Source: Xanthostigma xanthostigma (lineage: Eukaryota; Arthropoda; Insecta; Raphidioptera; Raphidiidae). Taken from it: 64,000 bases of DNA. The notes beneath the pieces were generated by a model, which was not told the DNA's origin, did not search any database, and saw nothing but the letters and a program-made list of their open reading frames with translations. Below are positions 42,769-54,045 of the stretch, piece by piece. The stretch is from contig OY754470.1 in the NCBI GenBank assembly GCA_963575645.1, positions 24,472,501 to 24,536,500 of the forward strand, given 5' to 3'. Positions within the stretch are counted from its first letter, which is position 1. Every line of letters starts with the position of its first letter. The position numbers were made by a program, and so were the translations under genes.

Positions 42769-43476
42769 ACTAGCGGTCCCGCCCGGTTTCACCCGGGTGC
42801 AAAAGAACGAATGGGGAAGGAAGGGACATGAGTACGCACATTCATCTTAGTTTGCCGAGATGAATGTTGTGTCCAAACTTCATAATGATCGGAGTTACCG
42901 TTCAAAAGTTTTTGTCGTTAAAAAGCAGTAAGTATTTATACTTTTTTTAAGTAATAAATTTCTTTTAATATAATAAATATTTAATTGAAAACACTGTAGG
43001 AAAATTATTTTAGTTGTAACAGTTTTCAAAGATTTATTTAATTTTATTTAGTCGTATTAAATTTTAAAAAATTGATATGTAAGCCTTAGAAGAAAGCAAT
43101 GTAGAAAATAAAAAAAAAAAAATAAAAACATATTCGCCGACGTCGGGCTTGAACCCAACACCCTGGCATTAAGAGTCTTACGCTCTACCGAGTAAGCTAT
43201 CCGGGCTTGTGATCGTCATGCGCTAATATTGCAATGTTTAGTTAAGGCATTAACGTGGTAATATATTATGTCGAACGGACTAATTTTGAGATACATCTTG
43301 CAACATGTTTTATTGATGTTCGCTCCAATTAGTCGTAGTGTGATATTATATAGCCTATTGCCTTCCTCGATAAATGGGCTATCCAACAAAAAAAAAATAT
43401 TCAATTCGAACCAGTAGTTTCTGAGATTAGCGCGTTTAAGCAAACAAACTCTTCAGCTTTATATATTTGTATAGAT
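42769..43476 (+). mobile_element. Short composite element G, full copy with tRNA-Lys part
   Basis: Opens ACTAGCGGTCCCGCCCGG and ends 'atatttgtatagat'. The segment 42918-43268 is extra relative to 28924-29219 and is bracketed by TGTCG (42913-42917 and 43269-43273), as if inserted with a 5-bp duplication. It contains the tRNA-Lys-like unit and an A-rich tract (43108-43130). Confidence 0.7.
43135..43206 (-). tRNA. tRNA-Lys(CTT)-derived pseudogene in a SINE-like insert
   Basis: On the minus strand, 72 nt start GCCCGGATAGCTTACTCGGT, with anticodon loop CTCTTAA (anticodon CTT) and 'GGGTTCAAGCCC' as T arm. This matches tRNA-Lys layout with internal A- and B-box regions, but the acceptor and D stems carry mismatches. 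It sits inside a repeated element, so it is a SINE head and not a cellular tRNA gene. Confidence 0.75.
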
Positions 43477-44152
43477 TTGTGTAGAAGTGCGCCAAAAATA
43501 TACCTGATAAATTAAGTAAATAACTTTGCGATAAAGTAGTTTTATAAAACATAGCGTATAGCGTTTCTGGAATCATAATGAACATTTCAAAAAAAGTTTC
43601 AAACATACATATACTTACCTACATGCGCACACATTACCTACATACGTCCAATACCATTCAACGGACCGACATCTGACCGCTTCGGATCATTTCCGAGGTC
43701 TTCCACTTAGCGTGTGTGTAGAGTTGTACACGGTGCACTGTGCGTTATGTAAAAGTATGTATCTATGGCCAAGCGACACAGGCGCGTATGTCGTATTTAT
43801 GATGAATATAAATGTATGGTATTTAACCTCACCCTAAAGGTACAACCCACACTAAAATTGATACTGATAAAACCAACAATATTCCTTCAGCACATAAATA
43901 TTGTCATGCACATTAAAACATTAATTAAACGTCAAATAATTAAATTGACAACTAAAAAAAAAATTTTGAACACTAAATAATTTACGGCCAAATTATTTCA
44001 ATTATTTCCAAAAAAAAAAAAATGATTTGAGCATCAAAAAAGAGGTTTTGCACACCAAAAGATTGAAACATCGCAAAACCTACGGTATAGACAAGCCTTC
44101 ATCGACAACCGCATTGGTTTGTTTATACATGCTTCATGTTTGTTATTTTAGG
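43477..44152. other. No gene seen
   Basis: AT-rich; a 71-codon Lys/Ile-rich frame (43765-43980) is not credible. Confidence 0.45.
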
Positions 44153-44445
44153 AACTCCCCCTTCCGGTTTCACTGCGAAACAATTCGCATACCCCGTTAT
44201 CGTTCACCCCGGAATTGTTTTTTTTTTTAAACTCCCCCTTCCCGTTTCACTGCGAAACAATTCGCATCCCCGTTATCGTTCACCCCGGAATTGTTTTTTT
44301 TTAAACTCCCCCTTTCCCCCTTCCCGTTTCACTGCGAAACTATTCGCATACCCATTTATCGTTCACCCCGGAATTGTTTTTTTAAAAACTCCCCCTTTCC
44401 CCCTCCTCATTCACTGCGAAATAATTTGCATACCCCTTTATCGTT
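44153..44445 (+). repeat. Tandem array, four units of 75-93 bp
   Basis: Units start at 44153, 44229, 44304 and 44397. Each reads 'aactccccctt', 'cactgcgaaacaattcgca', 'gttatcgttcacccc' and 'ggaattgttttttt'. The first two are nearly identical. Unit length varies through C- and T-tract expansion. The frames across it (to 146 codons) reflect the periodicity. Confidence 0.8.
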
Positions 44446-45766
44446 AAAAAATAAATACAAGATAAAAAAATATATACAGTTAGATATTGTCGTCCAGTAT
44501 GATGTTTTCGATATTTGGTGTGCAAACCACCGTTTTGGTGTGGCCAACAGCCTCTATTTTGACGTGCTTTTGACGGTGCGGAATGTGACCATTTTAGTGT
44601 GTGTAGCTTCTAATTTGGTGTGCATCGGTAGTGTGCATATCATTTATTTTGATGTTCATTTAAATATTCCCCGATATAAATTGTCCAGCTCTATTTTTAT
44701 TGCAGTGAAACAAGACGTCACCACAGCTTAACGGTCCAAGCCACTCGGAAGTGTAAAATCTCGTCTGAAATGCTTGTTTCGACTTACGGGGGGGTCAGCT
44801 ATTTTTTTTTTTTGAAAAATCGATTTTTTTCTTGCATAAATTGATTCCTAAACGTGTTTAGAACGTGTTGGTAAAATGATTTTATAATATTCAAAGTTGT
44901 TGGAAAGATACAGCTGTTAGAAGAGGATGTGTTCGGGATGCTCAGTTGAGCGGTTGGGCTCTGATGAGTCTATTGTGGCGTGTCGGCTTGTTATTTGAGA
45001 CCTTCTGTAAACAAATGAGGAGGGAATAAGCAAAATCCGATAAATCCATTTTTTTATTTTTTGAGTTATCAATTCTAGTTAATTTTGGTGAGCTTTTTGC
45101 AGATTAATGGTTTCATAGCTTAAATAGTATCTACTTGAATCTCAAGTTTTTCTCAAAACTGTATTTTTCTAATTTGTCTTCACGATATCTCAAAAACGGT
45201 TTGACCGATTGCTTTGAAATTTTAATGGCAGATTCGGTACTAGGATCTTTCGGAAATTCCGAGTGGTTCTATTTTTTTCGACGCAAAATTATCGAAAAAA
45301 TCATAAAATTTACAAATCAATTTTCAAAAGTTTGTCAATTATTCAATTTCCATATTTTCGAATAATCCTAGTTCATCTTATTGCCACAGGCTTACAAATT
45401 AAAATGCCGTTTAATTTTTTTATTTGAGATACGCCAATCAGTCGGAATCATGGAGACCGTCAACAACCTTTTTCTGAAAATGGAGTGGTACAACTCATGT
45501 TTTTGTAGAGATTTATGCTTGAATTTTTTTTTATACACTACTTAAATATTAATAAATATATCATAAAAAGTTCAAAGTTCTATCTTTTTATTGGCAGTCA
45601 AAATAAATTCTAAAAAATGTCTTTAAAAAACGGCCGTCGCATGAGGTGACCCCCTTGAGCTCTATCAGGCGACTCAAGTTTTGGCTAGTTTAAATGAAAG
45701 GCTAATGTTACAACTACTTTTGAAATATACTCAGGCTGACCGCAATATTGGAACATTCGTGACTAG
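44446..45766. other. No gene seen
   Basis: AT-rich, with G-rich 'ggggggtcagc' (44788) and its rough complement at 45645 suggesting an eroded inverted-end repeat. Nothing coding. Confidence 0.4.
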
Positions 45767-45997
45767 TGATGAGTATTTGGAAGGAATTCCGTGGCATAAG
45801 GATCGAAAATGAAGCAATACTGAGATTTTTTTAAACTTGCATTTAATACTAACGTTTCGATACGTTTTGTATCATCTTAACTCTGAAGATGATACAAAAC
45901 GTATCGAAACGTTAGTATTAAATGCAAGTTTAAAAAAATCTCAGTATTGCTTCATTTTCGATCCTTATGCCACGGAATTCCTTCCAAATACTCATCA
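45767..45997. repeat. Apparently perfect 231-bp palindrome
   Basis: Two arms of about 112 bp, in which I see no mismatch, surround a 7-bp centre (AACTCTG). The outer ends are TGATGAGTATTTGG and its complement. The arms include 'tggcataaggatcgaaaatg' and 'ttaatactaacgtttcg'. The absence of divergence implies recent formation or ongoing correction. Confidence 0.9.
45889..45916 (+). ncRNA. Hammerhead-like RNA core at the palindrome centre
   Basis: CTGAAGA (CUGANGA box), one extra base, hairpin GATAC-AAAAC-GTATC, then GAAAC and 'gtt'. It has the same architecture as 18899-18930, with a different, still complementary, stem II. The palindrome automatically supplies pairing partners for the flanks. 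Activity is unproven and the extra base is a deviation from the consensus. Confidence 0.3.
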
Positions 45998-46499
45998 TTA
46001 ACTTCAACGGATCACAGTTACTCTATTTATTGAATAGAGTCAATCTTCATATTCGTGACTAGTACACTCAGGGGAATCAGGACTATTCTAAGGATACCTT
46101 ATTTGTCGAAATCGGTCTATCCGTTCCAGCTCCAGAGCGTAACATCCGCACATAGACACATACATGAACTGATAAACACAATGCCCTTGCGTGCCGGAGT
46201 CGGATAAAAATTTAAAATGGTAGAAAATCGGAATCCCGCGTCTCTATGTTTCCAGTGTGCATACATAATATTATAGAGAACATCTCGGTATCGACCATGA
46301 CAAAAGTAGCACACCGTGTTTACACAACCGTGAATAGGGTCGAAGTATTCTATTACCTACCTATTTGCTGACCTGCCACTATTCTACCTCCGAGTCGAGC
46401 TCTCACGTTGCACACTAGGTCTAGCATAAAGTTACAGTACTTGTGTAGGTAATATATTTTGTAAATATTGAAAACATATTATGTTGGGAATATTAGTGA
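45998..46499. other. No gene seen
   Basis: AT-rich; nothing supported. Confidence 0.45.
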
Positions 46500-47300
46500 T
46501 ACTATTTCACAAGTGGTACTAATTTAGCTAAAAATTCACTTTTCAAAATTTTACAATATTTTTTCGTTTTCAGGTTTTCCGAATCCAAAAAGATATTTTT
46601 GGAAAACTCTGTACGTTTATTAGCTTATTTGTCTGTTTGTGAACACGATATACGTAGGTCAAACGGATGAGCGGGTTGATTGATATGCAAATATGAAGAA
46701 GAACTATCTTGTTTTTGATGAAAATCGGCGCATGCGCAGAAGAGATGTACACTATAAACTGTTTTTTATATAACGATGGTACACTTTTCATAAAGGTTTA
46801 TTATTCTATTTTTTTATACAAGAAAGTTTTCTAAAAAAAAATGTCCAAATTTTATAGTTTCGGAAATATTTTGAAAATAAAAAAATCAACTAGTATGTTG
46901 TTCTGTAGATCTGTCAAAAATAAATTAGCTGACGAGCATGTTTCGGTTAATTTTTATTTTTTACATGACATGATAACATATTAGCTGTGTTCCAAGCTAT
47001 CTGAGAACGGTAACAAAACCGTCACAGTCTTGCGTAGTAGCTCACAGTCTTGCGCAGTAGATCAAAAACCTATACAAAAAATTTCGTTTTAGCTATTGGG
47101 CAAGACGGTGACGGTTCTGTTACCGTTGTCAGACAGCATGGAACAGAGCTATTATTGTGTGGTAACCATGCATATCAAAATATTTAATACTAACCGTTAC
47201 CCGTGTCACCGCACGCGTGAACAGAAATTTTCTTTTTTATAATATGGCAAATGTCAATATTTTTGAAATTGTCCGTTTGCCAATTAGCTGGATTTTGTTT
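46500..47300 (+). repeat. Repeat R3, copy 3, split by a MITE
   Basis: Shares 'gaatccaaaaa.atatttttgg', 'gaaaatcggcgcatgcgca', 'agtttcggaaatattttg' and 'cgttacccgtgtcacc' with 10025-10690 in the same order. Interrupted at 46983-47150. Confidence 0.6.
46983..47150. mobile_element. MITE with about 50-bp terminal inverted repeats
   Basis: Left AGCTGTGTTCCAAGCTATCT... and right ...GTCAGACAGCATGGAACAGAGCT are imperfect inverted repeats over about 50 bp, including 'acggtaacaaaaccgtcac'. It has a small tandem repeat ('cacagtcttgcgtagtag'). Inserted in R3 copy 3; related to 11202-11330. Confidence 0.7.
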
Positions 47301-47529
47301 TATTCCAATAAATTATTTGCATGCAATTTATAAATTAGTTGTGTATCGCGCCAAAGAAATACAATTTCTATCGCGCGTACATAAGTCCACGCACCAACTT
47401 TTTACACAATGCGTACATTTAGTGTGGAACAATCCATATAAAAAAATACCAATTGTCTGCACCGAGCCAAGCCGAACGGCCTGCTAGTAACATATAAACG
47501 AATTTACTACATAATTGTTTTCAACATTG
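47301..47529. other. No gene seen
   Basis: Short AT-rich stretch; a 78-codon frame has no recognisable features. Confidence 0.4.
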
Positions 47530-47537
47530 ACCTGCAC

Positions 47538-48091
47538 CATTGGCGTAACAAGAGGGGGGGCAGGTGAGCCTGGCCCACCCTAAAATATTAATTGTTCACG
47601 TACAAATAACAAGATAAATCTACAATAATCTACATATTTTCTTTGTCGTGAAATGTCTCCAGAAAGTCGTGTTGTACGATTTCGCTTCTATGGACAGTTT
47701 TCAATGTGGCAGCTAGTAATAGTAGGTATAATACGCGCCACGGATCTAAAAGGTACGGAAGTTAGACACAAACAGCGTCGCAAAGGCACAATTTAGAGCC
47801 GTTGATACTCCCAGCTACCTGCACGGAACGTGCGCTCGTCGGTGATTGGCCGTGATCGCTCGTTGCCTTTGTCAGTTATCGCTTTCCTGCTTTAAAGTAC
47901 AGTCGAGTACGCTATTGTCAATTTGTTATTGCTATTTTAGTTTTGTTGAATTGCGAGTTTGTAGTTTTTCAACAGACTGTACAAGCGCAAGCCCGCTTTC
48001 GCATCTAACTTCCGAGTCTTTTAGATTCGTGGCGCGTATTATAGAGTTGAAAATTTGCCCCCCCTAGGATAAAATAGTTGCTACGCCTGTG
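47538..48091. mobile_element. hAT-type element with another element nested inside
   Basis: Starts CATTGGCGTAACAAG and ends GTTGCTACGCCTGTG. Perfect 8-bp duplication ACCTGCAC (47530-47537 and 48092-48099). Poly-G/poly-C runs lie just inside both ends. Removing the nested element leaves about 240 bp of hAT MITE. Confidence 0.85.
47728..48043. mobile_element. Nested MITE (TATAATACGCGCCAC ends)
   Basis: Inverted ends of about 40 bp, TATAATACGCGCCACGGATC... and ...TTCGTGGCGCGTATTATA, enclose 240 bp of moderately GC-rich non-coding sequence. Flanked by TA-rich bases. It lies wholly within the hAT element. Confidence 0.7.
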
Positions 48092-48099
48092 ACCTGCAC

Positions 48100-50792
48100 T
48101 GTGAAGAGGATCGTTCGATCGTATAATATATACGACATTGCTCAAAAGCATAGGTAAAACCCGAACGTTTTGCAAAGAATTTATATTTTGAGTGTAAAAA
48201 GGTTAGAGCAATAAATTGAATGAACTAAAAAAATGAAACGGTGTCGATATAAAGTCGGTTTTCTTTGACAACTGCCAGGCGCTTCGTTTTAGTATTTAAA
48301 GACGAAAAAACACCCGATTTACGGATCGCGTCGGTTTGCTTTGAAGTGCCATTTTTATTACTTGGAAAAAATTTTTCGTTTACAAGAAACCGTAAAACAT
48401 CTCAATTCTCAATAAAAAACTGTTCTTTTTTGTTATTTGAAAAAAAAATGCATCGGAAGTTTTTTTTTTCTAATAGTAGGTTATGTATCTAGTGGGTGAT
48501 GACTATAATATTTTGGTCGTTGACGAATGTGACAATATCTTAAAAACGAGCACCTGCGAGCTTTAACAGTCACGCGACTCATAATATCATCACGCACGAA
48601 ATAAATAGCTAACTTTCACTTAATGTTCAAAATTTTAGACAGACAATTTTAGTTCACTTCTGATTGCAAGCTGCGTTATATTCGCATGTGGTTGGACAAT
48701 GGACACGTCGTAACTATGATTTAATATGGAAATGGTTAGCACGGCCGCGTTTCTTTTACGCAATTTTACATCACTAGTGTTAAATGTAAAATTTTCACGA
48801 CCGCTATGAAAGCAGCTATTTTTTAAGGAGATGGTCAAAAACAATTTTTGTACATGATTATAATTTTAATTTGCATTTCGCTAGAATTCTAGATCCACCT
48901 TTACAGTGTATGTTAAATTTCTATTTAGAATGTTTCATGCTTTCTACAATCGATAATGGTGAAATTTTGTGAAATCTCTATTCCTATTTTGTAGATACGT
49001 ATAGGTCTTGTTGCTGTATGTATTTGGTTACGTTATTATAATAAGAGTAACTGTAGGTACTAACACAATTACTGTACAGTAATAATTCTTCTTACTCCCA
49101 CAATCTAGTAATAATCTAACAAATTTCTAATTCCTTTGGTTATTGCACGTTGACTATACAAAAATGGAAAATACAAATATAGACATTCTTTAAGGAGGTT
49201 TCTGCGTCTTAACGAGGCATTGCCACGATGCTGGTTTAATTTTTAAATTATAGAATAATTATGAAAGAGTGCCCTCTCAAAATTTGAGTGAAGTTCACAG
49301 CGCGGTTGCTGGAAAATAAATTTCTGTAATTGAGCGTTCTTGCGATCGAAATGCATTGAAGCAGAAATGATGCGATCTTACAAAAGTGTTATTTTATTTG
49401 CAGTCGTATTCAGTACCGTTCGGGGAACCCCGTTCCATTTCAAAGTTCCGATCGAAAGAAAATGGTCATGAAATGGCAAGGACTGGCTGTATGGCGGCAA
49501 TTTTTGAGATTAAACGTTGAGAAAATACGAAAAATTACAATAAACAAATCCGTATTGATTGATTTGAGAAATAGAAATTTACAATATTTAAAACATCGTG
49601 ATTCAAAAGTATGAAGGTATTCAGAAGTGATCCAGTCTTTAGAAATCACTTTTTATTAATTGCAATAATATAAAGAGAAAGAAGAGCGCGGAATGAAGAA
49701 AGAAAGTTAAATAAAAGGCTTACACACACAAACAAACACATAATATCTCTACATTTAATTTAGTTTGTTACCGGCGTTGATCTGGTTTTTATAAGCATCT
49801 CCGTTTGGATTGGTAGATACAATATAGATAGCGACGACGCGTCGCGACTCCGGCTTCGTACGTAATCGACAAACATCGGGCGCAAATCGTTTATTGTTCG
49901 TTACATTTACTAACGACATGTATATTGTATAGTATATAGTAGCTAGAGGCACATGTTGACGAGCATTTCGATTCGTTTCGCTAGATAGAACGATTCTTTC
50001 GATAGAATGGTTCGTTTGAAAATAAAACCTATAATATTATTATGTAGGTAGATTTTTTAACAAACTTCAAAAAAATTGAGATGGTTCTCAAATCGACTGT
50101 GTTTTTTTTTATTTGTCTGTCTGTCAAGATCTTCGTCGGCTGTGATCCGATTTCGATGATTCTTTCTTATTCTATAGAGTATGCCTGAAAGTTGGTCTCA
50201 TAAATTTAAACAAAATCGGATCAGCAACTTTTTAGAAAATTAACAAAAATCAAAGAAAAAAGTTGCAGTGTCCATAAGGCTTTAGGAAGTGTTCCTAGAG
50301 TGTCCTTAGGAAGTGTCCGTATAGTGCCCAACTACCTATTGGCTTTGTAACTTAGTTGCATGTGGTAAGCTTAAAATATTTCACATCTGCCAGGCGCCCA
50401 ACGACGGTGCCTAATTTTTTATTTCAGAAAATATGCATTATTATATTAGATAACATTTTGGAGCATTTTTCTCTTATTTCACAGAAAAATATAATAGATA
50501 TATAGAAGACGTCAGTATTAACGCTTAGGTATTAATACATATAATAGGTACATGAATATGTCAAAGAAACTTATACTTATTTAAAAATTATAGAATAAAT
50601 CTCATCACATTTTGCCAAATTTCACCAAGGTAGGCGGCTTAAATAAAAAAAAAAAAAAACACTTTGTGTAATGATTGAGCGTCCGACCAAGTCTGTATGC
50701 AGGTCTCTAAGCATCAAGCACTGAATTTCAGTTTGGAAAAGTGTAAGCATTGTAGTGCTTAAATTAAAGCATTATAGTCTAAGATCCGGTAT
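48100..50792. other. No gene seen over 2.7 kb
   Basis: AT-rich; frames up to 75 codons, none credible. A polypyrimidine/AG pattern at 49390-49399 precedes 38 open codons, but nothing supports it further. Confidence 0.4.
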
Positions 50793-51303
50793 TAGAAATA
50801 TATACCCTCATCTGTTATTTGATGATGACAAAGATTATATCGCGTACCAATCCTGTTAAATTAAATAAATACTAATTTTTTTTTATCAACTTCCCCGATT
50901 TGTTAATCATAAAAATCGAGCCTAAGATGAGAGAATATAACACAAGGATTTGAAAAAATACAGGTTGCCTATACTGTCTGCACTGTTCGCGCTGCCTTAT
51001 ATATTTCTCCAGCCTCGTTTCTCGATACTTCCAGAACTTTCGACTGATTCCAGTGGCGCTCCTGGGATGCAGGGAAAGTAGGCAGCCTGTATTTTTCCAA
51101 TTCCTTGTGTCATATTCTCTCATCTTAGGCTCGATTTTTATGATTAACAAATCGGGAAAGTTGATTCAAAAAAGTTAATTAGAATTAACAGCATTGGTAT
51201 GCGATTTAGCTAGGTAACCCTTGTCCGATTTATCAATGCATATTTATTATCTACCATATAATCTTTGTCATCATCAAATAACAGATAAGGGTATATATTT
51301 CTA
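50793..51303. repeat. Foldback element, about 175-bp arms
   Basis: The left arm (50793-50967: 'aaatatataccctcatctg', 'tgatgatgacaaagattata', 'atcgagcctaagatgagag', 'ttgaaaaaatacaggttgcc') is mirrored up to 51303, with short indels. The GC-richer centre (about 50970-51080) contains 'agtggcgctcctgggatgc'. Element G inserted exactly at its right edge. Confidence 0.75.
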
Positions 51304-51930
51304 ACTAGCGATCCCGTCCGGTTTCACCCGGGTGTAAAAGAACGAATGGGGAAGGGAGGAACATGAGTACACACATTCATCTTAGTTCACCGAGATGAAT
51401 GTTGTGTCCAAATTTCATGATGATCGGAGTTACCGTTCAAAAGTTTTTGTCGATAAAAAGCAGTACCTATTTATTTAGACTTTTTTTAACTAATAATTTT
51501 TTTAAATTAATTAAATAAAATTTAAATAAATGTAAATGTAAGCCTTAGAAGAAAGCAATGTAGAAAATAAAAAAAAAATAAAAAATAATTCGCCCAACGT
51601 AGGGCTCGAACTCACGACCCTGATATTGACAGTCGTGTGCTCTACCGGTTGAGCTAGCCGGCGTTGTATTCTGGCAACGCTAATATGAGTATATTTAGTT
51701 AGTGCATTTCACCTGAATAGAAGCTTATTTTTGAGATACATTTTGCAACATTTTTCATTAATGATCCGCTCCTATTGCTCGTAGCGTGATATTATATAGC
51801 CTATAGCCTTCCTCGATAAATGGACTATCCAACAAATTTTTTTTTTCAATTTGAATCAGTAGTTCCTGAGATTAGTGCGTTCAAACAAACAAACAAACAA
51901 ACTCTTCAGCTTTATATATTAGTATAGATA
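51304..51930 (+). mobile_element. Short composite element G, copy with tRNA part
   Basis: Opens ACTAGCGATCCCGTCCGG and ends 'tatattagtatagat'. Contains the tRNA-Lys-like head on the minus strand and an A-rich tract. The right junction of its insert resembles the 26.6-kb copy and not the 42.8-kb copy. Confidence 0.7.
51591..51662 (-). tRNA. tRNA-Lys-derived pseudogene in element G
   Basis: On the minus strand, 72 nt start GCCGGCTAGCTCAACCGGTA and include 'GAGTTCGAGCCC' as T arm. The anticodon loop has drifted to CTGTCAA, so it would no longer read Lys codons. It is a SINE head, not a functional tRNA. Confidence 0.7.
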
Positions 51931-52116
51931 CCGAATCTCGCACTTATTACAAGCACTAAATTCTCAGCACTGCCCAGTTCTGGTTGGCGCCCACCAACAT
52001 CTTTTCCCGTAAGAACATTTCGTTCATTTTATCCCGTGCCCGATTCTCGTTCATCGGTCAAAACGGTGTCCGGCTAATGTAATGCAGGTCCAACGTTTTC
52101 GTACGCCGGCTGTATG
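51931..52116. promoter_or_regulatory. GC-richer possible promoter region
   Basis: CpG-containing sequence lies upstream of TCAGTCAGTCGG (52117-52128), an arthropod initiator-like site. There is no TATA box at -30. Confidence 0.25.
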
Positions 52117-52734
52117 TCAGTCAGTCGGCAGACAACGTGTTCCAGCGGTGCACGAATGTTGCAACGTGTGGCTCGCATTTCTCTTTTTATAAAAATCTCA
52201 CCTCAAATTTTTTATTAATTTTAAAAATTATTTAGTATTAACCAGTCTTTTAATAAAAATACGTGCAAATTAATTATCGGCTGTATACAAATAATAATTA
52301 CCGACGTGTTGAGTGCGAAACATCAACTTAAATATTGTTTTGTTATAACTATGATTATGACACGTGCATTTATCCGTGATTAAGAATGGTGATAATTTAA
52401 TAATGCATTTCTACAATATTCCAGTACCGTCCTGACATATCCTACAGGACTATCCAAAGTGTTAATAGGCAATGACTACCGCTGTTTAATAATATATTTT
52501 CATTGTGATTTTTTTATATTATTATTTTGGTTTTGTGATATTTTGTGACATGGTCGAATGTGAAACTAGTGATTTGTGGTAACATTAGTGGCGGTGTTGA
52601 GCTGATACGTTTTTGGTTTGGTATTTTTTTCGTTTTTTTTTGTTTGGATAGAAGTTCTATTAAAGTGTTGCAATCGTGGATACGTTAGCGGGACCTATTT
52701 GTGGATTATCTCATGTTAGAATGGCATTAGCCAG
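52117..52734 (+). CDS. Candidate 5'-leader exon ending in a start codon and splice donor
   Basis: A long AT-rich leader ends in ATGGCATTAGCCAG|GTAAGC (ATG at 52721, donor GT at 52735). Translation starts M-A-L-A and breaks after two bases of the next codon (phase 2). The start has A at -3 region 'ttaga' and G at +4, and CAG|GTAAG is a near-ideal donor. If real, the gene runs rightward with its next exon outside or undetected. Several upstream ATGs weaken the call. The phase differs from the 28154-28225 exon (phase 1), so the two could not splice to the same acceptor in frame. Confidence 0.3.
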
Positions 52735-53796
52735 GTAAGCTATTTATCCTTTTTACAATAGCATTACGAATTTTTACGGCGCCCGTTTTTTTTTATTCTT
52801 TTCTAACTTGTAAAGGTTCTGACAAAAAAAATGAATAATACATTTTCATAATTGATCGATTTTTATATAACAAAAAATGTACACCGGGAATTCAAGTTCA
52901 AACACAATTTTGTGAGAACTTAAATTATAATTTAGTCGACCAAAAAATCGTCAAAAAAAATTCTGAAAAAAATCGATTTTTTTAAATTTTTTTTATTAAA
53001 AAAAAAATGTACATATGTTAAGTAAGCTATGTTTCCCAAAATTGTAATCCAATGAAAACATAGAAGATGAACAAAAACTGTATAGCATTATTTTTCCACC
53101 CAACAAATAAAAACTATATCTCAAAATTGTATAACAGAAAAAAAATATTTGGTAAATGCTGAATTTGCAATTCCCATTGCGTCGTCTTTTAACCTACCAA
53201 TTGAAATTTTGTACGAATCAATATAACCGGCTTGGGTACTTTACTGCATTGGTTTGATTTGACTGAATTTCGAGCGCAATAAGATAATTATTTTAAAAAT
53301 AATGTTTTTAACTATTAATATATTTGGCGTGTTTTCCAGTTTGAAAGTCGTAAGCTATGTAAATAATATTTTTTCATGATTTAAGTGGTTTCACTAAAGC
53401 GAATTGTTAAAATTAATTATTTTAGTGTACGTAATATTATAAGGAAAAGGATTTTTTTTTGTATTTATAATTTCTGCGTCATTTCAATAATTGTTTCTAA
53501 TTAACAAATTGCGGATACTGGAAATCCGGTGCATATGGTTTTTATCTTGGCATGATAAAAACACAATTTTTACATTACTTTATACTAATAATTTATAGTT
53601 GATTCATTCACTTCAAAGTTTTCTTTTTCCAATCGGACTTTCCGAGAGGATATCTTAACATATTCGGAATTTGAACTGGAAACCTAGGGGCGCGTTTACT
53701 GCAAAACTTCACGACTCACGCTAAAGAATCATCCATAAATGGTAAAAAAAATGTGATCTGTCGTGGAACGCTTGGCAGATATGAAACATAATAATA
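52735..53796. other. No gene; intron-like
   Basis: AT-rich with many homopolymers; nothing supported. Confidence 0.4.
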
Positions 53797-54045
53797 AGCG
53801 AAATTCTAGTAACTAAATTTTGCCCTGTCAGCTAACGAAATTTTTACTACTAAATATCGCTTTGTAACTAAATTTTACCCTGTAAATATCGCCTTGTAAC
53901 TAAATTTTACCCTGTAAATATCGCCTTGTAACTAAATTTTGCCCTGCCATCTGCTAAATTTCGCCCTGTCAACTAACGGAATTCTATATTAACTATATAT
54001 CGCCTTGTAACTAAATTTCACTAACTAAATTTAGCCCCGAAAAGT
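53797..54045 (+). repeat. Minisatellite array M, copy 2
   Basis: Same motifs as 42316-42610, with additional expansion of a 32-bp subunit ('taaatatcgccttgtaac' plus 'taaattttaccctg') at 53850-53940. Followed by the shared 'gtcgcgccaattacacggtt' block (54093). Confidence 0.65.

Noticed and set aside
43135..43206. Functional tRNA-Lys gene
   Set aside because: Stem mismatches, location inside a repeated mobile element, and a drifted or truncated counterpart in the other copies mark it as a SINE head.
44153..44445. CRISPR-like repeat array
   Set aside because: Units are contiguous with no unique spacers, and the genome is eukaryotic; it is a minisatellite.
44136..44731. Plus-strand frames of 103 and 146 codons
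   Set aside because: Produced by the 75-93-bp tandem array and its flank; the peptide repeat follows DNA unit length, with no codon bias.
49400..49515. Possible terminal exon after 'ttattttatttgcag' with 38 open codons
   Set aside because: The acceptor is decent but the peptide is unrecognised and no partner donor or poly(A) context could be tied to it.
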